In this document: piece by piece, positions 36,085 to 48,394 of the stretch
How the letters are laid out: each line of letters opens with the position of its first letter
Position numbering within the stretch: position 1 is the stretch's first letter
Source of the DNA: Typhlomys cinereus
Taxonomy: Eukaryota; Chordata; Mammalia; Rodentia; Platacanthomyidae
Reading direction: 5' to 3'
Length of the DNA: 64,000 nucleotides
NCBI GenBank assembly: GCA_023101885.1
Contig: JALPQD010000517.1
Coordinates: 942,919-1,006,918 of the forward strand
Translations under genes and position numbers: made by a program
The notes under the pieces: model-generated
Told to the model about the DNA's origin: nothing
Database searches by the model: none
Seen by the model: the letters and a program-made list of their open reading frames with translations, nothing else

Positions 36085-36944
36085 AACACACTCATGTGCA
36101 CACATACTGAAGTGCACTCACAGACATACACCCATGCAAGTGTACCATCCATGCACACATACCTCATACTTACATGAAAGAAGAAAAAATGGAGGAAAGG
36201 AAGGAAAAAAGAACAACGAAAAGCCCCAATTTCCTATGCCAGTAACCCCTAAAAACCAGCACTCAAAGGACTGGGGAGACAGCTTCCAAGACAAGGGTGA
36301 GGCAGGGTAAGGTTCCTGCTCACAAAGGCTCTTTCGAGTTCAATGCCATGCGTGCACACAACTTGTTCTCAAGTAGAAGGCTAGAGGAAAACCGCCCTCA
36401 GAAGGTGAAAGCAGAAGAATCATTTCACCTCCATAGCAGCTCGAGACCAGCCTGGACTTCCCGAGACCTGAAGAGAGGGTGGAAGAAGGGAGCTGTTTGG
36501 TAGGGTTTTTGTTTCGGTGAGAGGGTTTCTAGATATCAAACCCAGGGTCTTATATGTGAGGCAAGCAGTGTGGCTGGCTACACCCACCGCCTTTATGAGT
36601 GACTCCAACTAACAACGTGATCATGTGCTCTTTTGATTTTCTGATATTTTCCATTTACCCCATGCTTTCTTGACTTTGCCTTCCAAATATTTCTCCAAAC
36701 ACCTTTCCTTTGTACATCTTCCTTTGTAGCTATTATCCAGTTTGTTTCCCTTCCTAGTCACTGTCCACATGATTGGTCTGGTTTGCCTATGGCTCCACTG
36801 TCCCCTCCCAAGGCTTCACATTTTCCAGTGCAATCCTTCTTCCTGGTGTGGTGGCCAGTACCTGTTGTCCTCACCCTCAGAAGGCTGAAGCAGGAGGCCC
36901 AGGAGTTTAAGGTCTTCCTGAGCAACACGAATGGGCCATCTATG

Positions 36945-37155
36945 AAGGCTGTAAGACAGCTCAACAGGGAGGGTGCCTGCAGGGAAGCCTGGGAACCTGA
37001 GGTCAGTTCCTGAAAACCCTCCTGGTAGATGGAAAGAACTGACTTCAAAAAGTTGTCCTCTGACTTCTACCCATGTGCCATTGCATGTATATGCATTCTG
37101 TCTCCCTCTCTCCCTCTCTCTCTCTCTTTCTTCCTCTCTCTCTATCAAATAAATG
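36945..37155 (+). mobile_element. B4/RSINE1-type SINE with CT-rich end (duplicon B)
   Basis: Homologue of 15885-16085, with a longer CT run. Confidence 0.7.
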
Positions 37156-37192
37156 CATTAGTTTATAAAATATGGGTAAAATGTGCTATCAG

Positions 37193-37365
37193 CACTCCAC
37201 AGTGGAGTCTGAGAGTCCATTTCCTCTCATGGATTCCGTGCCTAGAATCCTTGAGTTCTCCAGAGCACCTGTCCCTCATGGCACTTCAGGTGTAGGATCC
37301 ATGAGTTCCACCCTTTCTCTCTTGTAATAAACTCTATTTTATACCTCAAAAAAAAAAAAAAAAAA
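37193..37365 (+). mobile_element. Polyadenylated LTR-derived fragment (duplicon B)
   Basis: Homologue of 16116-16331 with a purer A tail (37348-37367). Its target-site duplication is mutated on the left: aatgtgctatcag at 37180-37192 and aaggtgccatcag at 37366-37378. Confidence 0.75.
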
Positions 37366-37378
37366 AAGGTGCCATCAG

Positions 37379-37610
37379 GGTCTGGAGAGATGGCTCAGGG
37401 GTAAAACCTTTCCCTCACCAGCAAAAGATCCTGAGTTGAGATCCCAGATCCCAGTAAAACAGCAGGTGGAAATGGTGGCAGCCCTCTCCCTGGGGCCTGG
37501 AAAGTGGAAATTGGATTTTTTGAAAATCTCCCAAAAAAGCAAAAAGAAACAATTCAGTGTTATTCCCGAAGTCACCATTTAATTTCCAAAGGCATATACA
37601 GTGCCTCGTG

Positions 37611-37656
<46 letters not shown>

Positions 37657-37668
37657 GCAAATAAAATA
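37379..37668 (+). mobile_element. Older tRNA-headed SINE with CA tail (duplicon B)
   Basis: Homologue of 16345-16620. The CA run (37613-37653) is longer than in copy A. Confidence 0.75.
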
Positions 37669-38975
37669 GAAGGGGCCATCTAAAACAACAAAAATGAAAA
37701 TTTAATCCCGGTTGTGAAGCATTATGCAGGTGGGTAGGTGTGGCTAGTGTTTGGATATAGGATTAAAGGCAGGGCCTTTGGCGATAGGATGACAGGAGTA
37801 GATGCCTCTCCACCCTAATCCATTCCCTGGCTGAATAAAAAGGGAGAGACCCCCGAGGAAACTCACAGTTGCTGTCTGCTGCCTCTCCAGGCTGGACCAT
37901 TTCAGACTCACCAGGAAAACAACCATCAACCTGTTGGCGCTTGAACCTCCAGCACTGTGAGTTAATATAAAACTTTTCTTCATTAACTCAATCAGAAGTT
38001 GTTAAAGTGTGATAGCAACAGAAAACTGTCCCCCCCCCCAATACCCAAAGTTTTAGGGATTTTTTAATGTAATATAATGTTCACAAAAGCATTTCTTTTT
38101 AAAAAAAAAAATCTAGTGTTACTAATTTCTTCAAAAAAAATCTAGTTTAGAATTTTATGCCTATTAATCTGAATTTCTTGAGACACAGGTTCTAATCTTC
38201 AGGCCAAACCAGTAGAACTTAGAGTTGTGGGCCAGCGTGTGCTACACAGTGAGATCCTATCTCTCCAGATTGGGACAGTAGCCCAGTTGATTGAGTGCTG
38301 GCCTAGCATGTAGGAGGCCTTGGGTTCAACCCATAGCACCTGAAAAGAAAATTAGAAATTTTAGGGGCCAATTCAGTGTATACATAGCACTTAGTGAGAG
38401 ACTATTGATTCAATCCCCAGAGGGAAAAAAATTGCCAAGTTCCCAGGGGAAAAAATATACTGCCTACTAACTTAATACTAACTTTAAAAGTAGTAACATG
38501 GTTGTGGAGATCCTGTGTTATGACCATCTTAGAGAAAAATCTAATCATTTAGCAAGCATCTTCTGACTGTAACTGCAGTGTAAAGTCTATCAGTTTCAGA
38601 TATCAGCGATTTTTCTTTGCTTTTTGCTTTTCTTCTGATTTCCTATTGTTTCTTTATGCTTATTTATTTATTTGCTTATTTAGGGGAGGCAGGGCAGCTC
38701 AGGGCTTGTGAAGGTCAGATGACAAAATGAAAATTCTTGGAACTGGAGAGATAGCTCTGAAGTTGAAGCTTTTGGTTCAAAAACAGAAGGACCTGTGTTC
38801 ATATCCCAGATTCCACTTATAAATATTGAGAGAGGGAGGGGAGGAAGTTTACTTCACTCTTTTCACCATGATGTGTTTCTGGAATCAAACTAGGTCATCA
38901 GACTTGGTGGCAAACTGCTTTTACCACTAAGCCATCTTGTCAGTTCTATGTTTTCTTTTTTCTTTTTTAAGTATT

Positions 38976-39018
38976 TTTTATTCAATTGTGCATGCATGTG
39001 TGCGTGCGTGTGTGTGTG

Positions 39019-39055
<37 letters not shown>

Positions 39056-39210
39056 CACGGGCAAATTTGGGAAAAGCCTCTGCCCCACCAGGACCAGAAG
39101 CACAGGCCACCCCACTTCCACCCAGCCTCTACACGTGGGATCTGGGATCTGAACTCAGGACCTTCCACCTGCAAGGCAGAGGCTTAACCCTTGAGCCACC
39201 TCTCCAGCCC
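38976..39210 (-). mobile_element. Young tRNA-headed SINE present only in duplicon B
   Basis: TG run at 39003-39053 and antisense head GAGCCACCTCTCCAGCCC. Copy A at 17925-17960 has the empty site; T-rich flanks (tctttttta..tattttct) form the target-site duplication. Confidence 0.8.
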
Positions 39211-39219
39211 TCTTTTTAA

Positions 39220-39400
39220 AATATTTTCTGTGTCTATTTATTTGAGAGCAACTGAGACTGGGCAGGTGGGTGTGTGCCACAGTGCACATGGTAAAGGTCA
39301 GGGGACAGCGCTCTCCTTCTACCATCTAGGCTTCAGGGTTGGAATTTGGCTATCAGGTGTATGTACAGATGCCTTTATCCTCTGAGACATCTTGTCAGCC
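39220..39400 (-). mobile_element. B4/RSINE1-type SINE, antisense (duplicon B)
   Basis: Homologue of 17940-18130. Confidence 0.7.
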
Positions 39401-40084
39401 TTATTTATTTTTTTGTTTTGAGGGTTTCACACTGCATGAATTCCAGTGACATTTACATGTAAGACTTAGGAATTTGCAATAGTGTGTTAAATTCACTTGA
39501 TTTGGTCAAACTTACATACACGAAAACTTCCTCTTTCCTCTTATTTCCCTCTAGAATACTCAAAGCTAAATTGATCTTAGACTCATACCCTCTTTTTTGT
39601 TGTTTCGTTGGGACAGGATGTCATGTAACTCAGGATGGCCTCTAATTCACAAGCAGGCCAAGGATGACCTGGAAATCTCAATTCACCTAACTTAACCTAA
39701 GTGCTATGATTACAGACATTTCCCTCCTGCATATTCTTTAATTTAAAAAGCTTATTAAGAGAGAGAGAGAGAGAGAAAGCATGCATGCATATATGTGCCA
39801 TGCACACAGGGGGAGGTTAGATCATTCCTTCTACCAAGAGCATTTCTGGACTAGAAGCCTTCCTTGCTTTTATTTTTACTTTTACTTACTACTTATTGTG
39901 CATATAGGCTGTGTGAATATGGGCTGGTGTGTGTGCTGCCAGGCCTGTGGAAGTTAGAGGAAAACTTTGTGGATTTGATTCTTTCTATCCACCCTCATGT
40001 AGATTCTAGGTGGGAAAGCACAGCCCACACCACTTCTGGCTGACGAAATTCTGTTCCTTCTTTACCTTACCTCTGCTTCTTCTT

Positions 40085-40215
40085 TTTTGAGAGATGGTAT
40101 CTCTTGTAGCCCAGGTTGGCCTTTAACCACTATGCATCAGAGGATGACCTTGAACTGCTAATCCTCCTCCCTTGGCCTCTCAAGGACTGGGTCACAGGTG
40201 TGCACCATCATGTCT
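40085..40215 (-). mobile_element. B1-like SINE, antisense (duplicon B)
   Basis: Homologue of 20090-20215, kept between two deletion junctions. Confidence 0.65.
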
Positions 40216-40779
40216 GCTTGTGTGATGGTCTGGCTCTTTGTCTTTCCCCATCATTCTCCAGTTTCTTGAAAAGGGAATGATTAACATTATGTTTGTTGTT
40301 TATATACACTAAAAATGCACACATATCTTGAGACTAAAGCATCAGGTGCCAGAGGACCCCAGCTCCTTTCATCTACCCACCACATTCACCAACATGTCCA
40401 CTAGGAGGCCGAAGAGCCTTCTGGAAAAGTGACTCCTCACTATCATTTGAACCTTGTCAGAAGCAATAGAAAAATGTGTTTACAAAATAAGATGGCATTT
40501 TTCTACTAATCTAGTCTTTGAGCTACTTTGCCATGTGATCACTTGTCACATAGCTTTATTCATGTTTTGCTGCAGCAGCTGAATTAGTTACAGTGATGGT
40601 GTCTTTTTGTTCTGCACAGGTGATTGAGCCTGAAACCTCATGCTTAGTATTCACACACTCCACTACTTAGTATTTGCAAAGAACTTTCCTAATGTTTTCC
40701 AAATAAGAGTACAGGCAATCGGAAGCCTATGTATTTTATTGCACAAGTGTTTGCATCTGTAGAAAGTAGAATTTCTGCT

Positions 40780-40876
40780 TGGCGTTTTTACATGGGTCCT
40801 GGGATCCAAACTCAGGTCCTTCTGCTTGCTGCTTGTGAGGCAGAATCTTAACCCCTGAGCCACCTGTCCAGCCCAT
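40780..40876 (-). mobile_element. Older tRNA-headed SINE, short, antisense (duplicon B)
   Basis: Homologue of 23412-23510. Confidence 0.7.
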
Positions 40877-41980
40877 CGTTCTATTCTTAAAGTGTCAAGA
40901 TAAATTGCAATTGATCAGATATTTACCCACTGGGTCATTTCCCAGCGCCTTGGTGTCTGTTTAGGCTTCAAACTCACAATCCTCCTGCCTCAGTTTCCTG
41001 AGTACTGAACTCACAGGTATGCTTAGCATCAAATACACATATGATTACATAATGGATATATTGCTACTGTGCTGGAAGTTGCACCCAGGTCCTTGTTATT
41101 TCTGCCTTAATCACAATCCCATTCCTGGTTCTTCTTTCTCCCATCTCCACTTCTGACTGGAGACTAATTGTTGTATAAGAAAGGTGAAAGTTAGGTAAAA
41201 GAGGGGAACAACGGGAGCCAGGATAAAAATGATGGACGACCTTAAAAGCAGAAAACATCTAGGATGCTCTGGAAGAGCTAGAGGCAAAAAAAATCAGATT
41301 CAGCCTGTCTGTTTTCTTTGGTTTTGGGGGACAGGCTCTCCCACTTGGTATGTAATGTAATGTAATATGTAATAAGGAGGCCCTGAACTCCTGATCCTCC
41401 TACCTCTGCCTCCCAAGTGTTGGGATCATGGGCATTTGTCAGAATGCCCAACTTATTGATTTATTTCATGTGAATGCAAACAGGTGAAGGATCAGGTTGA
41501 AATGTCTCAGTCCTCACAGAGTGTTCTTTTTCTGAGTTGAATCTGTTAGGTTGGTGGGGAAAAGATGGGGAGCAGCTTTGACCATATGTAGATGCTACTT
41601 GGAGGTCCATGCATAAGAAAAACTGACAGAAGGAGAGAGATTTAATAGGAGTTTATTTAGAGTCGAGGGCCTGGTGGCCAAGGAAGTCATAGTTTAGCCT
41701 TAAGGTGGGAGAGCATTAGAACAGAAAAGAGAGCTTAAGGTTGGGGAGGATAGGGAGAGAGCTGTCATGATGGCATGGCTTAGTAGGTAGAGGGAGGGGG
41801 AAGCAGAAAGACGATGATCCTGGGTGGGGTCTCAATTGTTGGTGTCCCAGGAGTTGCTAAGGAGTTGCCCAGTGGTTACTAGGGAGGTGTGGTCTTTCCA
41901 AAAATGACATCTGGCTAAGTTGGGAGGCTTTGCAAAAGGGCACTGTAGCTAACAATCCTTCTTTAAGAATGTCTCCCAAA

Positions 41981-42157
41981 TTGCCACTGGGTCTTTGCAC
42001 CTCATCGGAGAGTAGGACCCAGAGGAGAGTTAGGCATACACTTTTAAGGATGCTCCAGGGATGGCAAGGGGGAGGCACTGGTGGGAGGTCAGAGGGAGGG
42101 AGAAGACGAGTGTACCTGTTAAGTCTGTATGAGTGGAAATTAAAAAAAAAAAAAAAA
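41981..42157 (+). mobile_element. Short L1 3' end present only in duplicon B
   Basis: 177 bp of L1 3' UTR, close to 21730-21938, ending in an A tail. The target-site duplication aagaatRtctcccaaa lies at 41965-41980 and 42158-42173. Copy A has the empty site near 24563. Confidence 0.9.
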
Positions 42158-42399
42158 AAGAATATCTCCCAAACCAGAACAGAGAATACAGAACTTTGTG
42201 GGGGGAGGATGTGACTCAATGATGGGTCATATGATTCACTTGTTCTGCAACCCTGAGTTGAATCCTCTTAGAACTACAACATCAACTAATTAAAAGTACT
42301 ATTTTTTTCCGACATTTTGAGCAAATCAGAGCAACAAAGTTCAAGTCAGAAGCTTAGTAAATATAATATTTTTTAAATTTAGAGCTGTTTTGGAAAGGG

Positions 42400-42480
42400 T
42401 TAGGGAAATAATGCAGCAGGTAAGGTGCCTGCTTGCAAATCTAATGATCTAAGTTTGATTCTGGGAAGCCCACATGAAGT

Positions 42481-42528
<48 letters not shown>

Positions 42529-42555
42529 ATAATAAATAAAATAAAATAAATAAAA
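42400..42555 (+). mobile_element. B4/RSINE1-type SINE head with CT tail (duplicon B)
   Basis: Homologue of 24780-24940, with (CT)n at 42481-42528. Confidence 0.7.
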
Positions 42556-43084
42556 TGAAGCATTCTGGGAAATAGAAAATCCATTTGTTTACCTCTAACA
42601 TTTTTAAATATGTTCCATCAATAATAACATGCTTTTTTTTTAAAATCTCTTTTATGGCTTTTGTTGGATAAAACTGTGTAGTGCTAAAAATCAGAACCTC
42701 TAAGAGGGAAAATACAAAGCAAAGCAGTCATGGCTCGAGACCTGGCTAGCCAAGACAGCTCCCTGAACTGGGAATTGTCCGGTAAGTTGAAATTAAATAG
42801 ACAGGAACTATCAAGCTAAAATAAAAACAAAAAGTGTTTTAACATTCAGAAAGTGCTTCACCATTACCAAGCACAGTGAGCTAACACTAAGAATTTAGTT
42901 TCTTCTTTTTTACATGTGTGCTTATGTGTAAGGAAGCCTGTGTTTGCTTACCAAAGTGCAGGAGTAGCAATCAAAGGACAGGGTCCTCAGCAACCAGTTC
43001 TTTCCTTTCACCATGTGGGTGGGGCTCAGGAATTGGATGAGGAGTCCAGGTGTGTGTCCAAGTTATGTGTCCAACTCTCCCATC

Positions 43085-43126
43085 GACCCTCCTTTCTCTT
43101 CTTCTTTCTTCTTCTTTCTTCTTTCT

Positions 43127-43179
<53 letters not shown>

Positions 43180-43370
43180 TCTCTCTCTCTCTTTTCTTTC
43201 TTTTTCTTGCTTTCTCCTTCCTTTCTGTCTTTCGTTCTTCTTTTTCTTTCATTCTTTCTTTCTTTCATTTGTTTGTTCTTTCTTCGTTCATTCGTTTGTT
43301 CTTCCTTCCTTCCGTCCTTTCTTTTTCTTTCTTTCTTTCCTTTCTTTTTTTTTTTTTTTTTTTTTTTGAG
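43085..43370. repeat. (TTTC)n/(CTT)n tract in intron 1 of homeobox copy B
   Basis: Nearly pure pyrimidine over about 285 bp; the matching tract in copy A (25480-25560) is about 80 bp. The 266-codon frame through it is an artefact. Confidence 0.9.
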
Positions 43371-43889
43371 ACTTCGACTATGTAGTTTAGGCTGTCTTAG
43401 GAAAGTCCAGTTTAGGCTCACACTGAAGAGTGCTGACTGTGATCTAAATGTCAAGTTTCATCACGATTCCACTTCTCTCCCACAGGTCTGGTTTCCCAAA
43501 ACCAACCACCTGCACCTTGGGAACAAAATCCACAGCAACCGAGTAACCATCCCTGCCCACAGAAACAGCACGAATGAGAGGAGGGAGAGAAATAGAAGAA
43601 CAACACAGGAAGGTCTTCAAAGAGACGCTGAAAGAAATACAGAAGGGAATGAAGGAGCTGAGCCCCAGGAAAAGAGTCAGCAGATCTCTCATGACCACCC
43701 TTTGGTCGAGGTTTAAATCAGCCAAGTGTCTCACAATACCAGACCTTCTGGAACTCTCATGTGAATTTAACATCACCTATAAACAGGTATGGCAGCTTAT
43801 TTCCTCACTGATAAAGTCACTCATGCAGTGTTGTTATTACCTACATATACTGTTATAATTTGGAAATGACATGTACAGAACTGACAAGG

Positions 43890-44055
43890 AACATGCTGGC
43901 AGACTCGGTGACCTTAGTTTGAACCTTGGAAGCCCACATGGTGGAAGGAGAGCGGCCCTCCAACCCCCACCCATGCTCCACGGCATGCATGTGTATTTTC
44001 TCTTCCTCTCCCTCTCTTCCTTTCTTCCTTTCTCTCTGTAAAGTATAAAAAGGAA
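43890..44055 (+). mobile_element. B4/RSINE1-type SINE in intron 2 of homeobox copy B
   Basis: Homologue of 27085-27255. Confidence 0.6.
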
Positions 44056-45974
44056 TGCCCATGCCACTCAGAGCCCGTGTATTATAGGCTCAGTTGGATA
44101 GGACTGTGTCCCAGAGGATCTGATCTAATCCATGGCATTATCAGGAGCTTACAGAAATAGAGGGGGTATCTGTCATAAGTAGAGCACTGAGGGTGTGTTT
44201 GGGGGGTTCTATGTTGCCCTAGAACCTCCTATATTGCTTCCTCCTGCTCCCCATGTCTCTCCCTCCATGATGGGAGCCTAGTCTCAGGCCCTAAGCAATT
44301 GGGGCTGTGACCATGAACTGAACACTCTGAAATCCCAAGGCAAAAACAAAACAAAACAAACAACTTTCCTCCTTTACACTGTTTGTGCCAAAAGACCTTG
44401 CCTACAGGAACCCAAAAGTAACTAATAGAGAAGCCAATTCCATCCTTACTCCTCCATCAATGATCTCTCTCTTTTTTTTTTCAGGTAGAACATTGGTTTT
44501 CTACAAAAAGAAAGAAATACAGGGAAGAAATGTCCAGGAAGAAGGACAGCAAAAGACACAAAAGGTCTGGGAGTGACACAGGACCTAAGAGTACTACCCA
44601 GAAGACTGAGGCTACAGGACCCTTAGGAATTCAAGGTCAGCCAAGGTCACAGCCACAGCATAAGACCCTCCGCTTGAATGAAGTGAATATGACCCCTATA
44701 TCTCAATAGTGGAGCATCTTCGCATCATGCAGAAAGCTCCAAATTTTGGTTTTGTTTTCCCAGAACTGCAAAATGAAAAATAAGATCCCTCAGAAAAAAA
44801 ACTTTGGTGAACACTAAATGGGTTTTGTCCCCCTTCCCCTCCGACTTCGGCTCTTGAGGATGGAAAGCAGGTTCACGGATTGAACAAATAATATTATCAC
44901 TGTGCTACAACTCCAAACCTTCGATTTTTGTTGATTGTAGCATTATGAATTTGATGATTGCTTTATGTGCTGCTCATTTGTTGGACTTCATGTGATTTAG
45001 GAGGAATCTAAGACGAAGCAACGCACTAGTGGGCAGAATTTCTATATATTACCCGTGCATATTTATGGGCAAACTTGTGTGCATTGCTTCTTAATCAGTC
45101 ACGGTGCTCCCAAGATTCACCTCAGGCAGCAGAACACTGAGCACTGCCTTCTAATCCCAGGGAAGAACTCCCCCCATGGAGGACAGTATAATGCCCATCA
45201 CCAGGAATGGAGTTCCAAAGACTTCAAACAGCTGTGTCTCTGCTTTAGAATCTCAAGAAACAGCATAAATTGACCGCAAGATTCACCAGCCAGGAAAAGA
45301 AAGCACAAGATGAGCTTCCACCGCACTGATGCCACAGTAAAAGGACCTTGTCCCTTGCCCACAACTAGAGGTGTGGGGATGGCCAGCTGCAGCTGCAGCT
45401 TCCACCCCATCAGAGCAAAGTAGCACAAGCACTGAACTTCTCCAGGGGAAAGACCCAGCAGCAGAGATGATCAGCCCACTGCTCCCCAGCTGTGTGGGCT
45501 ATTCAGCTTTCGGTGAAGAAGTGTTGGAAGCCTAAGAAGTGTGTTCTTACCCGACTGTCTTTCCCAACACCCCTTGCTCTTAACCATTAATAAGGAAACT
45601 GCAATACTGGGAAGTAATGTGACGTCATCAGCAAGGGACAGTTCCTACTTGGCTGACCCTGACTCAGCATTTCACTACTTCAAAGCTATTTACTTTCCCT
45701 TATAATGAATGTGTACTTCAAATGGAGCACTTATATATGCTTAATATTCTCTATTAAATTTTACGATGACCTTACCTTTTTTCTGTTATGTCCTCATCTT
45801 TCATTTTGAAAGTAGGGTAGGTGTTGGAGATTGGGTCCAGGAACTCTACATGAAAATTTCTACCCCTGAGATACACTTGGGCTTGCCCTTTAATGTTTCC
45901 AAATGTGTTTTGGAGGTTGTGTTTGTGTTGTCCACAAGGTTAACCTATGGAGATACGTTCTCAAAAACAAACAA

Positions 45975-46260
45975 ACAGGGCCACAGACATGGCTCAGGAG
46001 TTAAGCTGATGTATTGAAAGCAGAAGGGCCCATGTTAGGATCCTGGATCCAAGGCAGAAAACACAGCTGCCTGTACTTCCAGGTCTAGAAGACAGAGCCT
46101 GGGACACTCCAGAGCAAAAGTAAATAGGGGATAGGAGCAATCCACGGTGATTCCCAAAGTCACCCTTGTGCCTCTATAGACACAGTCAGTGCCACCTATA
46201 TACACAGAGACACATTCACAGAAACAATGCCAAAATAAATAAATACAATTTATTTAATAA
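45975..46260 (+). mobile_element. Older tRNA-headed SINE (duplicon B)
   Basis: Homologue of 29318-29592. Confidence 0.7.
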
Positions 46261-47373
46261 AAACACACACACACACAAATTCAAACCTGCCTTAGGAAGA
46301 CCTTTTTGTTCTTCATTACCAACTGTTTTCCAGATATTTCTTGTTTGCTTTTTGAGTATGGTCTCATGGAATCCAGGCTAGTCTTGAACTAATTCCCCTG
46401 TTTCTACCTCCCCAATTCTTGTATTCATAAGGCTATGCAACCCTGCTGGAAGATTTAATATATTTTGACCCATGACAAATATGTGAGTAGTATGGGAAAA
46501 CATTTATAGAACACCGAACTTATTCCACATAAACACAGTTCTGGTAGATAAATAAGAAAAAATGTCTTGGTTCTATGGTACAGAACTGAATATAGGGAAG
46601 AAAAGAAGTTATGAATATTCTATATTTATGCTTGTATTGACATGACGCTTTTATAATGCACATTAATTGATTTCGTATAAAAAAAATAAAGAAAAGACCA
46701 GACTCTGTGGATATGAATCTAATGGTTCAATGCGTCCCACCACTTCTGCCTTATTCTCCCCAAACCTCCTAATGTTTCTGGAAGGGATACATCCCCACCT
46801 ACATGCAGGTGCATGTGTCACAGTCTATGAACTTCCATCTGATTCTCCTGTCTGTACCTTCCTCATGTGGTAGAAGATGAGGTTACACATGTGCACCCTC
46901 ACATCTGGCTCCAACTTTGGCTCTGGGGATCTAACACAGTGGTCAGATCTACATAGCAAAGCTTTTACCTGATCAACCATCTCCCCTCCCTCAGCTTTCA
47001 CTTCACACTTGGATTTTCCAAATCCCTTTTCCTCTCTCGACTCCTTGGCTGTTTTCTCCTGTACTGAGCAGCTTGAGTGCTCCCACACAGAGAGAGCAGT
47101 GCTCCAGTTTTCTTCTGATCTGGTAGCCTGTTCTGGCCTCCTCCGGCCTCTCAAGATGGAACGGGTCACCAAACCTGGATGGTCAGCCACTCTGTGGTCC
47201 TTCCCACACCTTGATAGATCTTAGCCTGTCTGTCCACTGTCTTAAGATCTGTCTATGCCAAGAAGGTTGAATTAGTTGGTAAAAATCAGCTGAAAAATCA
47301 CAAGAGCTGGAGGTAAGATGGCAGCATAATTGCAACCTCAGAGTCAGGAGCAGATGATAATGAGAAAAACAAG

Positions 47374-47840
47374 TGTGACAGTTAATCCTGGATGTCAACT
47401 TGACCACACCTGGCACTAAGATCAGCTGAGACCACATCTGGCAAGATCAGCTGAGAACACCTGAAGAGATTATCTGGATAATCAGCCATAGATCTGAGCA
47501 GAACCTCTCTAGATCTCATAATAACCTCCCAGTAGTGCACCAGATAAAAGGAACCATAGAGCAGGAGACTGAGAAGAGAGACTCTGAGGCTGTGCTAGAA
47601 AATGTTCTTCCCTCCTACCACTGGATTTCTTCATTTCTTCCATCCTCCAGCTCTCCAACACACCAAGTCTTCTGGAATCCATCAGCCTTCAGCTGTTGCC
47701 CACTGGACTACTGGACTGGAGAAGCTACTGGCAGCTATCTTTGGACTACCTCAGCCATATCTCCTAACAAACTCAATAAGTTCCCTATTTATATATTCAT
47801 TCTGTTGATTCTGTGACTCTAGAGAATCCTGACTGATACA
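47374..47840 (+). mobile_element. Solo LTR, 467 bp (duplicon B)
   Basis: Homologue of 30715-31186 with the same TGTGACAG start and CTGATACA end. Confidence 0.6.
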
Positions 47841-48394
47841 ATAAAACAACTGGATCTGCTGCTCTTTGACCATTTACCCCTGTAATCTCCAGAATTCCCT
47901 TTATTGGACGAGTACTCAATGCTCAAGCTGGACTCTTCCTTCTATAACGGAAGGAGTTTATTACAGAAAAGCAAAGCTGGCCAAAGTGTAGAAAACAACT
48001 GACTGCAGTCTACTTGGCCCTGAACAGGACATTCAAGTCCCCCTACTTCTATCCCAAAGCTCAGGGAACATAGAGGAATAGAAATAGGAAGAGAGTAAGG
48101 GTCTGCAGTAGGGGCAGGGATGAGACTAAACCTAATCTCTGCACATGATGGGACTGTTATACCCACAAATTCCTGCAGCTATGTGAATTTCCACAAGACC
48201 CAAATGGGAAATTGTCTTATAACCATTTTGTCATGGAAGGAGAAAGAGCTCACAAAGTTCCATACCCCCGGAGACTGATGAGGGATAATGCTGGTGAGAG
48301 GAATGGAAGATGCTTTCCTCAAGGGTCTACCCACTGTTATACGATTCGTGATCCAGAAATTATTCAAGCATAAGTCATCAACTTCAAGAATGGT

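Larger units (their letters stand above)
42730..44709 (+). pseudogene. NANOGNB: NANOGNB-like homeobox gene, copy B, N-terminal frame broken, homeodomain open
   Basis: Exons correspond to 42730-42781, 43486-43786 and 44485-44709; all splice sites fit the consensus (two GTAAGT/GTATGG donors, CAG acceptors). From the ancestral ATG the frame meets TGA at 43575-43577, where copy A has a Trp codon at residue 48. Exon 2 is 2 nt longer than in copy A, which restores the homeodomain frame only when read from an internal ATG at 43574. That ATG overlaps the TGA as ATGA. From it, 145 codons run through the homeodomain (helix 3 HWFSTKRKKYR) to the TAG at 44707-44709. Intron 1 is 704 bp against 1,521 bp in copy A because about 1 kb was deleted and a TTTC tract expanded. 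It is either a pseudogene or a gene with a short product translated by reinitiation or from an alternative promoter. Confidence 0.75.

Noticed and set aside
42916..43716. 266-codon plus-strand reading frame
   Set aside because: Most of it is Phe/Leu/Ser translated from the TTTC tract. Its end overlaps homeobox exon 2 in a different frame.
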